Part shown: positions 15,609 through 24,083 of the stretch, piece after piece
Numbering within the stretch: the stretch's first letter is position 1
How the letters are laid out: each line of letters opens with the position of its first letter
DNA from: Porphyromonadaceae bacterium
GTDB lineage: Bacteria > Bacteroidota > Bacteroidia > Bacteroidales > Dysgonomonadaceae
Length of the DNA: 43,021 nucleotides
Direction: 5' to 3'
Assembly: GCA_003517675.1 (NCBI GenBank)
Contig: DPAC01000107.1
Span: forward strand, 1 to 43,021
Translations under genes and position numbers: made by a program
The notes under the pieces: model-generated
The model's input: the letters and a program-made list of their open reading frames with translations, nothing else
What the model was told of the DNA's origin: nothing
Database searches by the model: none

Positions 15609-17297
15609 ATGGGAAAAGAGATATTTATCAGAATTTTAAGCATCTTAATAATCTTGCTATTCTTTTTCACATGTTATAAATGTAGCGGAAATCAACCACA
15701 GCCGGCAATCATTGAGCCTGGAAAAGAAATTCCCCCTATAACAGGTACTCCACTTCTATGGGGAGTGGATGATGCCGGTGCGAATCTTAACCCTATGAGC
15801 GAAGTCTCCAAGAGAATCGTTAAAGAATTTGGGTTTGATTTATTTGTTCATCATTACTCGCCGGTTGTATCATATGCAGCAAATGCCACAAGACTTCAGA
15901 ACCTTCATGATTTCTATTCAAATTTGGGAGTAAAGTGGATCCTTAATATGGAATCTGCCAATTGGAGTAGATCATTTGTAGATGAAAAAGGATATGATTG
16001 GTACAATCGCAACGATGGACGTCACTATTTCCAATTCCCGGATGAAATGTTACAGCTTTTATCCAATATGAAAAACAAACCAGGATTGATGTATGATGAA
16101 GCTGATCATATGCAGAATGGAAGGAATAGCACAACAATCCCGGATTATGACGCACCTTTTTTTATGTCTGTCGAAAAAGCGAGTTCTCTTGAAGAGGCTG
16201 CAGATAACTTCACTAATGAAGTTCAAAAGATTGTGCAGCAGCATGAACCCTACAAACTTGATATTTATACCGAACACGTGTTCCCCATCCAGTTTCACAC
16301 CTTTGCCAGAGGCGGAATGATTCCCGTGTCGAAGATATTAAAAGAAAACGTCTCCCCCGCCTATATTGCGACTGCAATCGGTGCGGCAATTCAGTATGAT
16401 AAGCCGTTTTGGCTGACCCCCGACTTGTGGCATTTGAACACCTATCCCGGGCATTCCGTTGATGCTTACCGTTCTGCTCTATTGCTGGCCTACCATATGG
16501 GAGCCGAAGCAATTTATACCGAGAACCTTTCTTATGACCAGAATCAGAAGGGACAGGGCAGCTTGGTATTGATGAATGAGAAGAAGGATAACTATCGCAT
16601 CACTGAATACGGGAAGGTTGCAAAATGGTTCAGGAGCGACTATGCTCCGAAAAATCCAAGAAATTACACCTTTAAACAATTAAAACCAAGAGTGGTTATC
16701 ATCCGTCAGGAAGACGCATGTTGGGGACAATCCAATTCCTGGCTCCCTGATCAGTTATTCGGCATTAAAGAGTGGAAAAGTACGCCGATTACCGAGGCGT
16801 GGCTACAGATTTGGCACCTGCTTTCGCGCGGAAAAATAAGTTGTCATTCGATCAGCTGGCACAATCAAAAAGTACAGAAACAACCTTATCAACTACTTTA
16901 TCCATTAGACGGGGTGGTTGTTTTCGATCATCATGTGCGCATGCCGCATATTAAGGATGCGGAGCTTATATTTCTCACGGGACTTTCGGTATCAGAGCCT
17001 ACGCTGAATGATGTAAAGGAATTGGTAAAGCAAGGGGTGGTGTGCGTGACGTTGCCTCACTTGGCTCCTTCTGAAGTGATCGCCAAAACGGGGAGTAATG
17101 GAGTATTGACAGATGGTCAAGGGAAGTGGATCGTTTGCGAATCTTTCCTCAAATTAAAGGGGGATCCAGAACTCGACCCTTTCTTGCCAACAGGTGACTA
17201 TATCCGTTATCAATTCGGAAATACTGAAGTGAAATTCACCCCGGTAGGAGGCGACAATAATAAAATAACAGTAAATATAACACCTATAACAAATTAA
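15609..17297 (+). CDS. Unrecognised exported protein, TIM-barrel plus Rossmann/GATase-like architecture (candidate glycosidase)
   Basis: I do not recognise a named family. The start is taken at ATG 15609 (562 residues), giving a hydrophobic signal (FIRILSILIILLFFFTC) with Cys at 22 and 25, so it may be a lipoprotein with a poor lipobox; an in-frame upstream start at 15582 adds nine residues. Residues about 40-360 alternate strands and helices as in a (beta/alpha)8 barrel, with acidic candidates in MYDEADH, DIYTEHVFP and IYTENLSY. Residues about 365-560 (KPRVVIIRQEDACWG, LDGVVVFDHHVRMP, LTGLSVSEPTLNDVKELVKQGVVCVTLP) look like the class I glutamine-amidotransferase-like domain that follows the barrel in GH42-type enzymes. 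It lies behind the copy-B regulatory element and before an IS insertion. A glycosidase role is inferred only from fold impression and context. Confidence 0.6.
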   Translation: MGKEIFIRILSILIILLFFFTCYKCSGNQPQPAIIEPGKEIPPITGTPLLWGVDDAGANLNPMSEVSKRIVKEFGFDLFVHHYSPVVSYAANATRLQNLHDFYSNLGVKWILNMESANWSRSFVDEKGYDWYNRNDGRHYFQFPDEMLQLLSNMKNKPGLMYDEADHMQNGRNSTTIPDYDAPFFMSVEKASSLEEAADNFTNEVQKIVQQHEPYKLDIYTEHVFPIQFHTFARGGMIPVSKILKENVSPAYIATAIGAAIQYDKPFWLTPDLWHLNTYPGHSVDAYRSALLLAYHMGAEAIYTENLSYDQNQKGQGSLVLMNEKKDNYRITEYGKVAKWFRSDYAPKNPRNYTFKQLKPRVVIIRQEDACWGQSNSWLPDQLFGIKEWKSTPITEAWLQIWHLLSRGKISCHSISWHNQKVQKQPYQLLYPLDGVVVFDHHVRMPHIKDAELIFLTGLSVSEPTLNDVKELVKQGVVCVTLPHLAPSEVIAKTGSNGVLTDGQGKWIVCESFLKLKGDPELDPFLPTGDYIRYQFGNTEVKFTPVGGDNNKITVNITPITN

Positions 17298-17355
17298 AAA
17301 GTATATGCTAAAAATCTTAATTTTATAAATAAACAATAAACCAATTAATTAAAAC

Positions 17356-17364
17356 ATTGAAAAT
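17356..17364. repeat. Target-site duplication, left copy
   Basis: ATTGAAAAT lies directly left of the IS terminal repeat and is repeated exactly at 18796-18804, directly right of the other end. A 9-bp duplication fits IS4-family insertion. Confidence 0.85.
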
Positions 17365-18795
17365 CACTGGTGTCCGGTAAAAAATATTCGCTAAAATGAA
17401 GGGGAACTCCTTTCGGTAATTCCCCCAGAAGGTTTACCTTTACTGTTACAAGACAAATGAAGGATAACCAACATGGGCAAAGGTACAAATTTTAGCGGAC
17501 AGCCAATCTTTACACAGCTGTTAAATTTATTGGACAAGTCAAAAATAACAAAGGCATCTAAAGCGTTGGGAGCTGATAAGTATGTGAAGCGATTCACCAG
17601 CTATAAACATATTGTTGTGATGTTGTTTGTTGCTTTCGAAGGGTACAACTCCATTCGTGAGACCGTATTGGGTCTTCTATCGAATGCTCATCGTCTGGGT
17701 CACCTTGGCCTTGATTATGTTGTCCGACGCAGCACTCTTTCAGAGGCCAATTCGCGTCGTACACCTGATATCTTTGCCCGGGTATATTACGATACCTACC
17801 AACGTTACTCGGGTAGTTTAGCGGACAGCAGCTTGAGTAAACAGGATATGAAACGGCTTTATATCATGGATTCAACCACGATAACGCTGTTTAAGAACAT
17901 ACTGAAAGGTGTAGGGCGAAATCCTGATAATGGGAAGAAGAAGGGAGGCATCAAAGCCCATACCATCATCCGATCGGAAGATAACCAACCCTGTTTCATC
18001 CGTTACACGGAGGCCGCCAAACACGATCATCTTTTGCTCAAAGAGGTAAATCTCCCCGAAGAATCTATCCTCTGCTTTGACAAGGGATACGTGGATTACG
18101 CGCAGTACGAAGTTTTCACACGCAAGAGAATCTGGTACGTAACCCGCTTAAAGGATAATGCCCTTTATCAGGCACGCAAAGAATTCGATATTCCGGATGA
18201 TGCGGATTCAGGTGTTCTGAAAGATGAACAGATAGAGCTTTCTTACGGCAAGAATAAATCTGAGAAGCATCTCTCCAGACGTATTGCCTATTGGGACTCC
18301 ACCAATGAGCGCCTGTTTGAGTTCATCACCAATAATATGGAACTTCCGGCAGAAGTAATCGCACAGATTTACAAAAAAAGATGGCAGATTGAGCTACTTT
18401 TCAAGCAGCTGAAACAGAACTTTCCCTTAAAATATTTTCTGGGAGACAATGAGAACGCCATTATTATACAGATCTGGTCCGTTATGCTGGCCAACTTGCT
18501 GCTGATGATACTCAAAAGCCAGATTAAGCGAAAATGGGCATTCTCAAACATGATTTCTGTCATCAGGCAGCACTTGATGAGCTACATCGATGCCAGAAGT
18601 TTTTTTGAGAATCCTGAAAAAGCCTGGCAGGAACTTATTGAAGAAAACAAGGCTCGACAAAAAGGCCTGACAGATCAATATTCGCTCTTTCCTCAATGGG
18701 AGGGGGCTTACTTTTAGAAACTCACGAAAAACAGGGCGCAATGCCACTGAATTTGTGTCTAAAATTTAAATTTCCGGTTTTACCGGACAACAATG
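17365..18795 (+). mobile_element. Complete IS4-family insertion sequence (1431 bp)
   Basis: The element is bounded by 18-bp terminal inverted repeats: left CACTGGTGTCCGGTAAAA (17365-17382) and right TTTTACCGGACAACAATG (18778-18795), 16 of 18 positions matching, with an inner perfect 12-bp part (TGTCCGGTAAAA). It is flanked by the 9-bp duplication ATTGAAAAT and holds one intact transposase gene in the + direction. The perfect duplication and intact gene indicate a recent insertion. Removing the element restores ...ACATTGAAAAT-ATGAAACC..., so it landed directly before the ATG at 18805 and cuts that gene off from its upstream leader. Confidence 0.9.
17473..18717 (+). CDS. IS4-family transposase (DDE)
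   Basis: This 414-residue protein starts MGKGTNFSGQPIFTQLLNLL, an N-terminal domain common in Bacteroidota IS4-family transposases. Catalytic acids are D133 (IMDSTTI), D203 (CFDKGY) and E307 in YKKRWQIELLFKQLK, which is the IS4 Y-x2-R-x3-E-x6-K signature. Nothing suggests inactivation. The 90-bp leader between the left terminal repeat and the ATG contains a GGGGAA...TTCCCC stem that may limit its translation. A diverged copy of this same leader and end is found inverted at 20502-20582. Confidence 0.92.
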   Translation: MGKGTNFSGQPIFTQLLNLLDKSKITKASKALGADKYVKRFTSYKHIVVMLFVAFEGYNSIRETVLGLLSNAHRLGHLGLDYVVRRSTLSEANSRRTPDIFARVYYDTYQRYSGSLADSSLSKQDMKRLYIMDSTTITLFKNILKGVGRNPDNGKKKGGIKAHTIIRSEDNQPCFIRYTEAAKHDHLLLKEVNLPEESILCFDKGYVDYAQYEVFTRKRIWYVTRLKDNALYQARKEFDIPDDADSGVLKDEQIELSYGKNKSEKHLSRRIAYWDSTNERLFEFITNNMELPAEVIAQIYKKRWQIELLFKQLKQNFPLKYFLGDNENAIIIQIWSVMLANLLLMILKSQIKRKWAFSNMISVIRQHLMSYIDARSFFENPEKAWQELIEENKARQKGLTDQYSLFPQWEGAYF

Positions 18796-18804
18796 ATTGA
18801 AAAT
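18796..18804. repeat. Target-site duplication, right copy
   Basis: ATTGAAAAT, identical to 17356-17364, sits between the right IS end and the ATG at 18805. Confidence 0.85.
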
Positions 18805-20457
18805 ATGAAACCAATGATCAAACTTTTTATATCATTCTTAATGTTCCTTTCTATAAATAACCCTATTAATGCAAATCCCTATCCGGTATATTTTGCTGAT
18901 ATAATCGAGGAAAACAACCAGAAAATCCTTCACTTCGAATGGCGACCGGATTATCAGTCATACGACAAAGCCATAATAACTAATAGTAAAGGCGAAGTAC
19001 TGGCTGAAATCAATTACCCAAAAAATAGTTACAACGTAACAAAACTTCATGAAGAGAATATTTTGTATGTTACAGCATTGGGTAAAAATGGTGAAAAATC
19101 GAAACCGGTTATGGTTGATCTTAAAAAAGATTACAGTATCTTATATGCTAAAGGTCCTTCCGGGAAAATAATAATCGAAAAAGAAAAAGGGCAAAATGCA
19201 AAGTTTGTTAATGCAGATAACAAAAGAGAATTTATTGTAAAGGGGGTAAATTTTTGTGGTATCCGCTCAGGTTATCACGATGCTTTTGAACCAGATATAA
19301 TTGCAACACAAGCCCTTGTGAATCACGTGAAAAGAGTAAACAGAAATCCAGCTGGGGGATCTCTTGTTCATGATGCAAAGGTTGGAGATACAATTAAGTT
19401 CTATGATCCCCGTCGTTCGGAAATACTGATGAGAACCCTAAAGTCTAATGGATATAACTTGGTGCGTGTGTTTCTAATAACGCGTGGAATAGATTCAGAG
19501 AATACAAATATAAGAGGTTTGTCAGGGCCACCTGATACGAAAGGCATTTCAAGGGAATATATGGACAACTTTATTAATTTTCTTACACTTGCTCAAAGGT
19601 ATGGGATTTATGTAATGCCATGTTTTGGCGATAATGGAATGCCGGATAACAACTATTTTAAGAAAATGGCCAAAGGCGCCACTGGACAAGGAGTACTTTT
19701 TTCCGAGGAAGGAATCAAAGCCAAGCAACATTATATAAAACTGTTCCTTCAATATATTAAATCGAAAGATCCATCGTTGATTAATTCCCTATTTGCGCTT
19801 ACCATGGAAAACGAATTTGCTTTTCGCAGCGACGAAGCTCCTTTTAATCAAATATCTGGTAGTTACACCTTTATTGATGGTATAACCTATGATATGACTA
19901 ATGATGATGAAAGACGTGCGCTTGCCAATGCTGCTATTCAAAATTATTATGCAAAAATGAAGGAGGCAGTTGAAGCTAATGCTCCAGGCTTACTTGTTGG
20001 CGAAGGCACATTTCCAATGGGAGCTGTGGGGAAAACCTACGATAATTCAAAAGGTATTAGGACCATTGAAGGAAATGACGATTTGCGTTTTCCAATGACT
20101 GCCGTTGAACTGCTGAAAACCGATATCGATTTCCTTGATTTTCATGTTTATCGCTGGGGGGTAAAAGGGACAGGAGCAGATGTGTTCCACCACTTTGCCG
20201 AAAATATGAAGTTGTTGACTCCTGAAGCCAGTGAGTTTATGAAAAGCAAACCCATCATTATGGGTGAATTTGGCTCGTTTAATTTTGAAGAAACGACGCT
20301 GGATGAGGCCATAATTTTTGTGAAAGAATTAAATGATGCGGCATTGGAATTTGGATTCAAAGGAAGCGCTTACTGGACCATTGATACATTTGTTCAAACC
20401 AACCTATGGAACCTGATGTGGGAGGATGGAAAGATGCTGAAGGCTTTTAGAAAGTAA
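18805..20457 (+). CDS. Exported clan GH-A (GH5/cellulase-like) glycoside hydrolase
   Basis: The protein has 550 residues from ATG 18805, which directly follows the IS target duplication; an extra in-frame ATG at 18793 is provided by the IS end itself. A signal peptide (MIKLFISFLMFLSINNPINA) leads into a fibronectin-like domain (about 25-110), then a TIM barrel beginning near KREFIVKGVNFCGIRSGYH. The acid/base candidate is E337 in TMENEFAF (the N-E pair of clan GH-A) and the nucleophile candidate is E488 in IMGEFGSF near the last strands; FHVYRWG lies between them as expected. Retaining endo- or exo-glycosidase activity is likely; the sugar is unknown. With the IS in place its transcription must come from read-through or from the IS end. 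Confidence 0.8.
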   Translation: MKPMIKLFISFLMFLSINNPINANPYPVYFADIIEENNQKILHFEWRPDYQSYDKAIITNSKGEVLAEINYPKNSYNVTKLHEENILYVTALGKNGEKSKPVMVDLKKDYSILYAKGPSGKIIIEKEKGQNAKFVNADNKREFIVKGVNFCGIRSGYHDAFEPDIIATQALVNHVKRVNRNPAGGSLVHDAKVGDTIKFYDPRRSEILMRTLKSNGYNLVRVFLITRGIDSENTNIRGLSGPPDTKGISREYMDNFINFLTLAQRYGIYVMPCFGDNGMPDNNYFKKMAKGATGQGVLFSEEGIKAKQHYIKLFLQYIKSKDPSLINSLFALTMENEFAFRSDEAPFNQISGSYTFIDGITYDMTNDDERRALANAAIQNYYAKMKEAVEANAPGLLVGEGTFPMGAVGKTYDNSKGIRTIEGNDDLRFPMTAVELLKTDIDFLDFHVYRWGVKGTGADVFHHFAENMKLLTPEASEFMKSKPIIMGEFGSFNFEETTLDEAIIFVKELNDAALEFGFKGSAYWTIDTFVQTNLWNLMWEDGKMLKAFRK

Positions 20458-20501
20458 TATCTTAAATTATGAAAAATCATCGTCGTGATTTTGTGTTACA
20501 T

Positions 20502-20582
20502 CAGTAAAGGTAACCCTTCTGGAGAAATTACCGGAAGGGGTTCCCCTTCATTTTAACAAATATTTTTTATCGAAGACCAATG
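20502..20582 (-). mobile_element. Solo left end of an IS4-family element, inverted relic
   Basis: The reverse complement of this 81-bp stretch aligns without gaps to the left end and leader of the IS at 17365-17445, with 11 mismatches (70 of 81 identical). It includes the terminal repeat (CATTGGTCTTCGATAAAA) and the GGGGAA leader stem. No transposase or partner end remains to its left, where the GH-A gene ends 45 bp away. It stops inside the first possible ATG (20580) of the GH42 gene. It is an older, decayed or deleted insertion of a related element. Confidence 0.8.
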
Positions 20583-20585
20583 ATT

Positions 20586-22847
20586 ATGAATACAAAGTAC
20601 GGACGAAGGGATTTCCTGAAAATAAGCAGCATGGCAACTGTCAGTATAGGAATGCTGGGTATGCCCGGTAAAATGTTTATATATCCCCAAATAGATAACA
20701 CTGAAAAAGATAAGTATCCATTCATTTTTGGAGCTCAATACTACAGGGCGCCAACTCCTGAACCGGAATGTTGGGAAAACGATTTTACTAAAATGAAAAA
20801 GCTTGGTTTTACTGATGTAAAATTTTGGGTACAATGGAGATGGTCTCATAATTCCGGCGATGAATTCTATTTTGAGGATCTGGACAAGTTAATGGACCTG
20901 GCACTGGCATTTAAATTCAGAGTAACATTAAATATTATTTTCGATGTAGCCCCCCTGTGGCTTTACGAAAAATATCCGGATGCTAAGCAAATTATGAACA
21001 ACGGAAGGATTATACAACCTTATGTGGTGGGGCATCGTCAAATAGGAGGTCATCCGGGGCCCTGCTACAATCATCCCGGTGCGCTTGAAGAACGTAAAAA
21101 GTTTATGGAGGCAACGGTTTCTCATTTCAAAAGATACCCGGCACTGGCAATGTGGGATGTCTGGAATGAGCCGGAATTGTCTTTCCCTCAACGAACTCCT
21201 GATATTGATCGAATGGTATGTTATTGCCCCTTTTGCCAGCAGAAATTTATTCAGTGGCTTAAAACTAAATATGCAAACCTTAAACATTTAAATCGAGTGT
21301 GGGGCAGATGTTACGAAACATGGGAACAAGTTGAAGTCCCCCGTAATGTTGAAACTTTCACCGATTTTATTGATTGGCGTGAATTTAACATAGACACGAT
21401 GACAGCAGAGGCTAAATGGAGACTGGACACTGTAAAACAGATTGATCCAGATCATATTCACTACTTACATGTTGTGCCGGATACATTGCAGCCCTTTAAT
21501 CCGGTAAGTACTTGTGCCAATGATTTTGAATTAGCAAAAATGTGCGATGTTTTTGCAGCGACGATGAATAGTGGCCCCATATTTCCGGTACAGGTAGTGT
21601 CTGCCGGGGTAGGGAAAATATGTTATAACGTGGAAAGCCACATTAATGGGGGAAATACCAATATGTATCAGTCGATTTTAGGTCTTGATGATGTTTTGCA
21701 GGAATATATTCCCCAAATTGCACTTGGAATAAAAGGTTTCATGTTTTGGCAGTTTCGTCCGGAAATACTTGGGATGGAATCTCCTGCCTGGGGGTTGGTA
21801 AACCTGGATGGCTCCGATCGGCCTGTAACCAAAGCCATAAAGACAATGTGGAAAAAGCTGTCACCTTATAGAGGAGAGTTGTTAAAATGCTTCCCACTTC
21901 CTGCTCAAATAGGAATACTGAAAAGTCGTAAAAATGAAATATTTCAGTTTTGCACCAACCACAATTTTGATTCGCTTGCTTCCGATTTTAATGCCTTTGC
22001 AGAAAGTTGTTACTGGCGAAGTTACAATTACAGGTTTATCAGCGAAGAAATGTTGGAAAGTGGGGAAATGGAAGGTATCCGGTTGTTAATAGTTCCATCT
22101 GGTTATTATATGACCGAGCCCGTTGCTCTAAAAATCGATGAGTGGGTGCAAGGTGGCGGTATCCTTTTAACAGAGGCTCATTTGGCAGCCTATAATGGAA
22201 CTACGGGGAGACATAACCGAACTGTCCCAGGAAATGGGTTAGCTCAAAAATGGGGTATTAGCGAGGTTGACGCCACTTCTTCATATCGGTTAAAGCTGGA
22301 TAAGAATGAGTTATTAAAATTGAACGTATCTGAAGACACAAAAAAACTATTGAATGATGTTGGTGTATCGGGTGCTAAATATTTTCCAATCCGTTTAAAA
22401 TCCGGCAATATTTTGTGGGGGGCAGAAAGATATGCCAAGATTCAAGCATCCAATGCTGAGTCTTTGGGATCGTTTCATCCTGATTTTCCCTGTCTTGTTG
22501 AAAAAGAAGTTGGCAAAGGTGTGGTAGTTTACTGTGGAACAAATATCGGAGAAGGTAGTCGTAAGGACAAACGCGGATTTTTCGAAATTCTGGATTTATC
22601 CTTAACGAAAGCAGGTATTCGTCCTAATCTTAATGTTTCCGGAGCAACTGGAAATTTAAGGGTCGATTCTTTATACCAGGATAATTCCCTTCAGTTTTTA
22701 GCCATTCGAAATACGAGTGGTAAAAATCAGGAAATAAGCATGGAGTTAGACTATTCATTTAAGGGTATTTTTTCTGGAATTGAAATAAACCCGATGATGA
22801 ATACTAAAATACCAGATTCATTTTGTGATTTATTTTGTAAAATTTAA
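20586..22847 (+). CDS. GH42 beta-galactosidase-like enzyme with Tat signal
   Basis: The start ATG 20586 lies just outside the IS relic; ATG 20580, inside it, is in frame and possible. The N-terminus carries a twin-arginine signal (GRRDFLKISSMATVSIGMLGM), so the enzyme is exported folded through Tat. The TIM barrel starts at FIFGAQYYRAPTPEPECWENDFTKMKKLGF; acid/base E195 is in WDVWNEPE and the nucleophile candidate E350 is in CYNVESH. A Cys cluster (MVCYCPFCQQK) after the acid/base is the zinc-site type seen in GH42. A GATase-like B domain (IRLLIVPSGYYMTEP) and small C-terminal domain follow. The last 17 residues (MMNTKIPDSFCDLFCKI) look atypical and may mark loss of the original terminus beside the transposase relic. 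It probably acts on beta-galactosides; some GH42 enzymes prefer alpha-L-arabinopyranosides. Confidence 0.85.
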   Translation: MNTKYGRRDFLKISSMATVSIGMLGMPGKMFIYPQIDNTEKDKYPFIFGAQYYRAPTPEPECWENDFTKMKKLGFTDVKFWVQWRWSHNSGDEFYFEDLDKLMDLALAFKFRVTLNIIFDVAPLWLYEKYPDAKQIMNNGRIIQPYVVGHRQIGGHPGPCYNHPGALEERKKFMEATVSHFKRYPALAMWDVWNEPELSFPQRTPDIDRMVCYCPFCQQKFIQWLKTKYANLKHLNRVWGRCYETWEQVEVPRNVETFTDFIDWREFNIDTMTAEAKWRLDTVKQIDPDHIHYLHVVPDTLQPFNPVSTCANDFELAKMCDVFAATMNSGPIFPVQVVSAGVGKICYNVESHINGGNTNMYQSILGLDDVLQEYIPQIALGIKGFMFWQFRPEILGMESPAWGLVNLDGSDRPVTKAIKTMWKKLSPYRGELLKCFPLPAQIGILKSRKNEIFQFCTNHNFDSLASDFNAFAESCYWRSYNYRFISEEMLESGEMEGIRLLIVPSGYYMTEPVALKIDEWVQGGGILLTEAHLAAYNGTTGRHNRTVPGNGLAQKWGISEVDATSSYRLKLDKNELLKLNVSEDTKKLLNDVGVSGAKYFPIRLKSGNILWGAERYAKIQASNAESLGSFHPDFPCLVEKEVGKGVVVYCGTNIGEGSRKDKRGFFEILDLSLTKAGIRPNLNVSGATGNLRVDSLYQDNSLQFLAIRNTSGKNQEISMELDYSFKGIFSGIEINPMMNTKIPDSFCDLFCKI

Positions 22848-22960
22848 TATGAATTGACTTTTGATATCGTAATAATGAGTCTGCTTCTATGTTGTAATCC
22901 AAATTTTCGGAGCATTATTTTTTTACTTTTTTCACCTATACTGTATAAACAATTAATTGA

Positions 22961-22985
22961 GTCTGCCCCGAAAAGTCGGGCGGAC
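22961..22985. terminator. Hairpin after GH42 gene
   Basis: GTCTGCCCCG and CGGGCGGAC form an 8-9 bp GC-rich stem (one G-T pair, one bulged C) about 115 bp after the GH42 stop codon. It could end GH42 transcription or be left over from the decayed element that follows. A second tiny hairpin, TCCCAG-CAA-CTGGGA, lies at 23098-23112. Otherwise 22848-23129 holds nothing I can identify. Confidence 0.4.
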
Positions 22986-23129
22986 AATTTAGTTGATAAT
23001 TTTCTGATGTTTCGCAGTTGAAAAAGAAGTTGATAATCAGAGAATAAAAGAATAAAAAAGTAGCATATTTTAGCTAATATATCATTGAAAATGATTATCC
23101 CAGCAACTGGGAACAAACCAATAAAATAT

Positions 23130-23921
23130 ACTGCAGGACAAAGATATTAAAAAGATTCAAGAGTTGCAAGCGGACTTTACCCCCTCGAGGGTTTCCGCGA
23201 TAATATTTTCAGCCGCTTCAAGGCGTTGAAGCTAAGCGAGTGCTTCTCGGAGTTCAATTTTTTCAAGCGTCGCGGGTATGACTTTAGAATGGTTCTGGCT
23301 GTACTGGTCTCCATGGTAGTCAAATGCGGAGAAAACGGTCAACTCCTTCCTGAACAGCCCCACCGGTGAAGGCTCCTTCATGGGTAAGGATGTGTTCTAT
23401 CTCCTAAAGAACAGTCCCTTTATATGCTGGCGGATGATTATGTGGCATCTCGTGCATCGTTTTCTGACGGTGACGTCCAAAGATAGTGATGTAGATGATA
23501 GCTCATCCCGTTACCTGATCTTCGATGACACCACCCTGTCTAAAACCGGCAAGCGTATCAAGGACTCCTATACGGCTAAACGTGTGGAGGAGTTGGACAC
23601 GAACAAGATTCAGATGGTTCTGCGGATGTTCTTCACGGCCATTTATCGGGGTCTTCGTGTTGATTACGTTCTGGTAAACAGCTGGTTTACTTGCGATGCG
23701 TTGATAGGCGATGCCGTTCTTTGGGGTACCAGTACAAGCAGGCCAAGGTGATGTACCAGGGTGTTGAGATCTGCCTTTTCTTTAGCCGACGGGGCAAACA
23801 TGACAACTGGAAGGTTTTATTGACGACGGACACAAAACTGACCTTCAAGAGCAGAAGACATGATCATGGCATTGTACACTTCAGTGATGGGCAAGGACGA
23901 TTGAAAAAGTGCAAAATATAA
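23130..23921 (+). pseudogene. Decayed IS4-type transposase (several frameshifts, internal deletion)
   Basis: Pieces of one transposase can be read in successive frames: DKDIKKIQELQADFTPSRVSA; then SECFSEFNFFKRRGYDFRMVLAVL (about 23230-23300); then GEGSFMGKDVFYLLKNSPFICWRMI and FDDTTLSKTGKRI (to 23750); then VMYQGVEICLFFSRRGKHDNWKVL (to 23870). The order matches the Bacteroidota transposases with DDTTLxKTGK and LFFSRRGK motifs, but the segment between the DDTTL motif and the next helix is deleted and the 3' end is missing. It is a different subtype from the intact IS at 17365. It sits between GH42 and the sulfatases. Confidence 0.75.
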
Positions 23922-24083
23922 AACATTGTCAAACAGAGATATAGAAATTATTGCATTTCCCTTCTATTTCTTTGTCAATTGTTTGAGGGAAGTGCGAAAC
24001 ATGAGTAAATTAGTATGTTTTTCAGAATCGAATCAGGATATGAATTGAAAAAAATATGAATTAACTGATAAAAAGAATTAACG

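Noticed and set aside
23380..23921. Two short + strand frames (123 and 76 codons) as separate genes
   Set aside because: Both are pieces of one decayed transposase in different frames; the order of motifs (DDTTL, then LFFSRRGK) shows a single broken gene.
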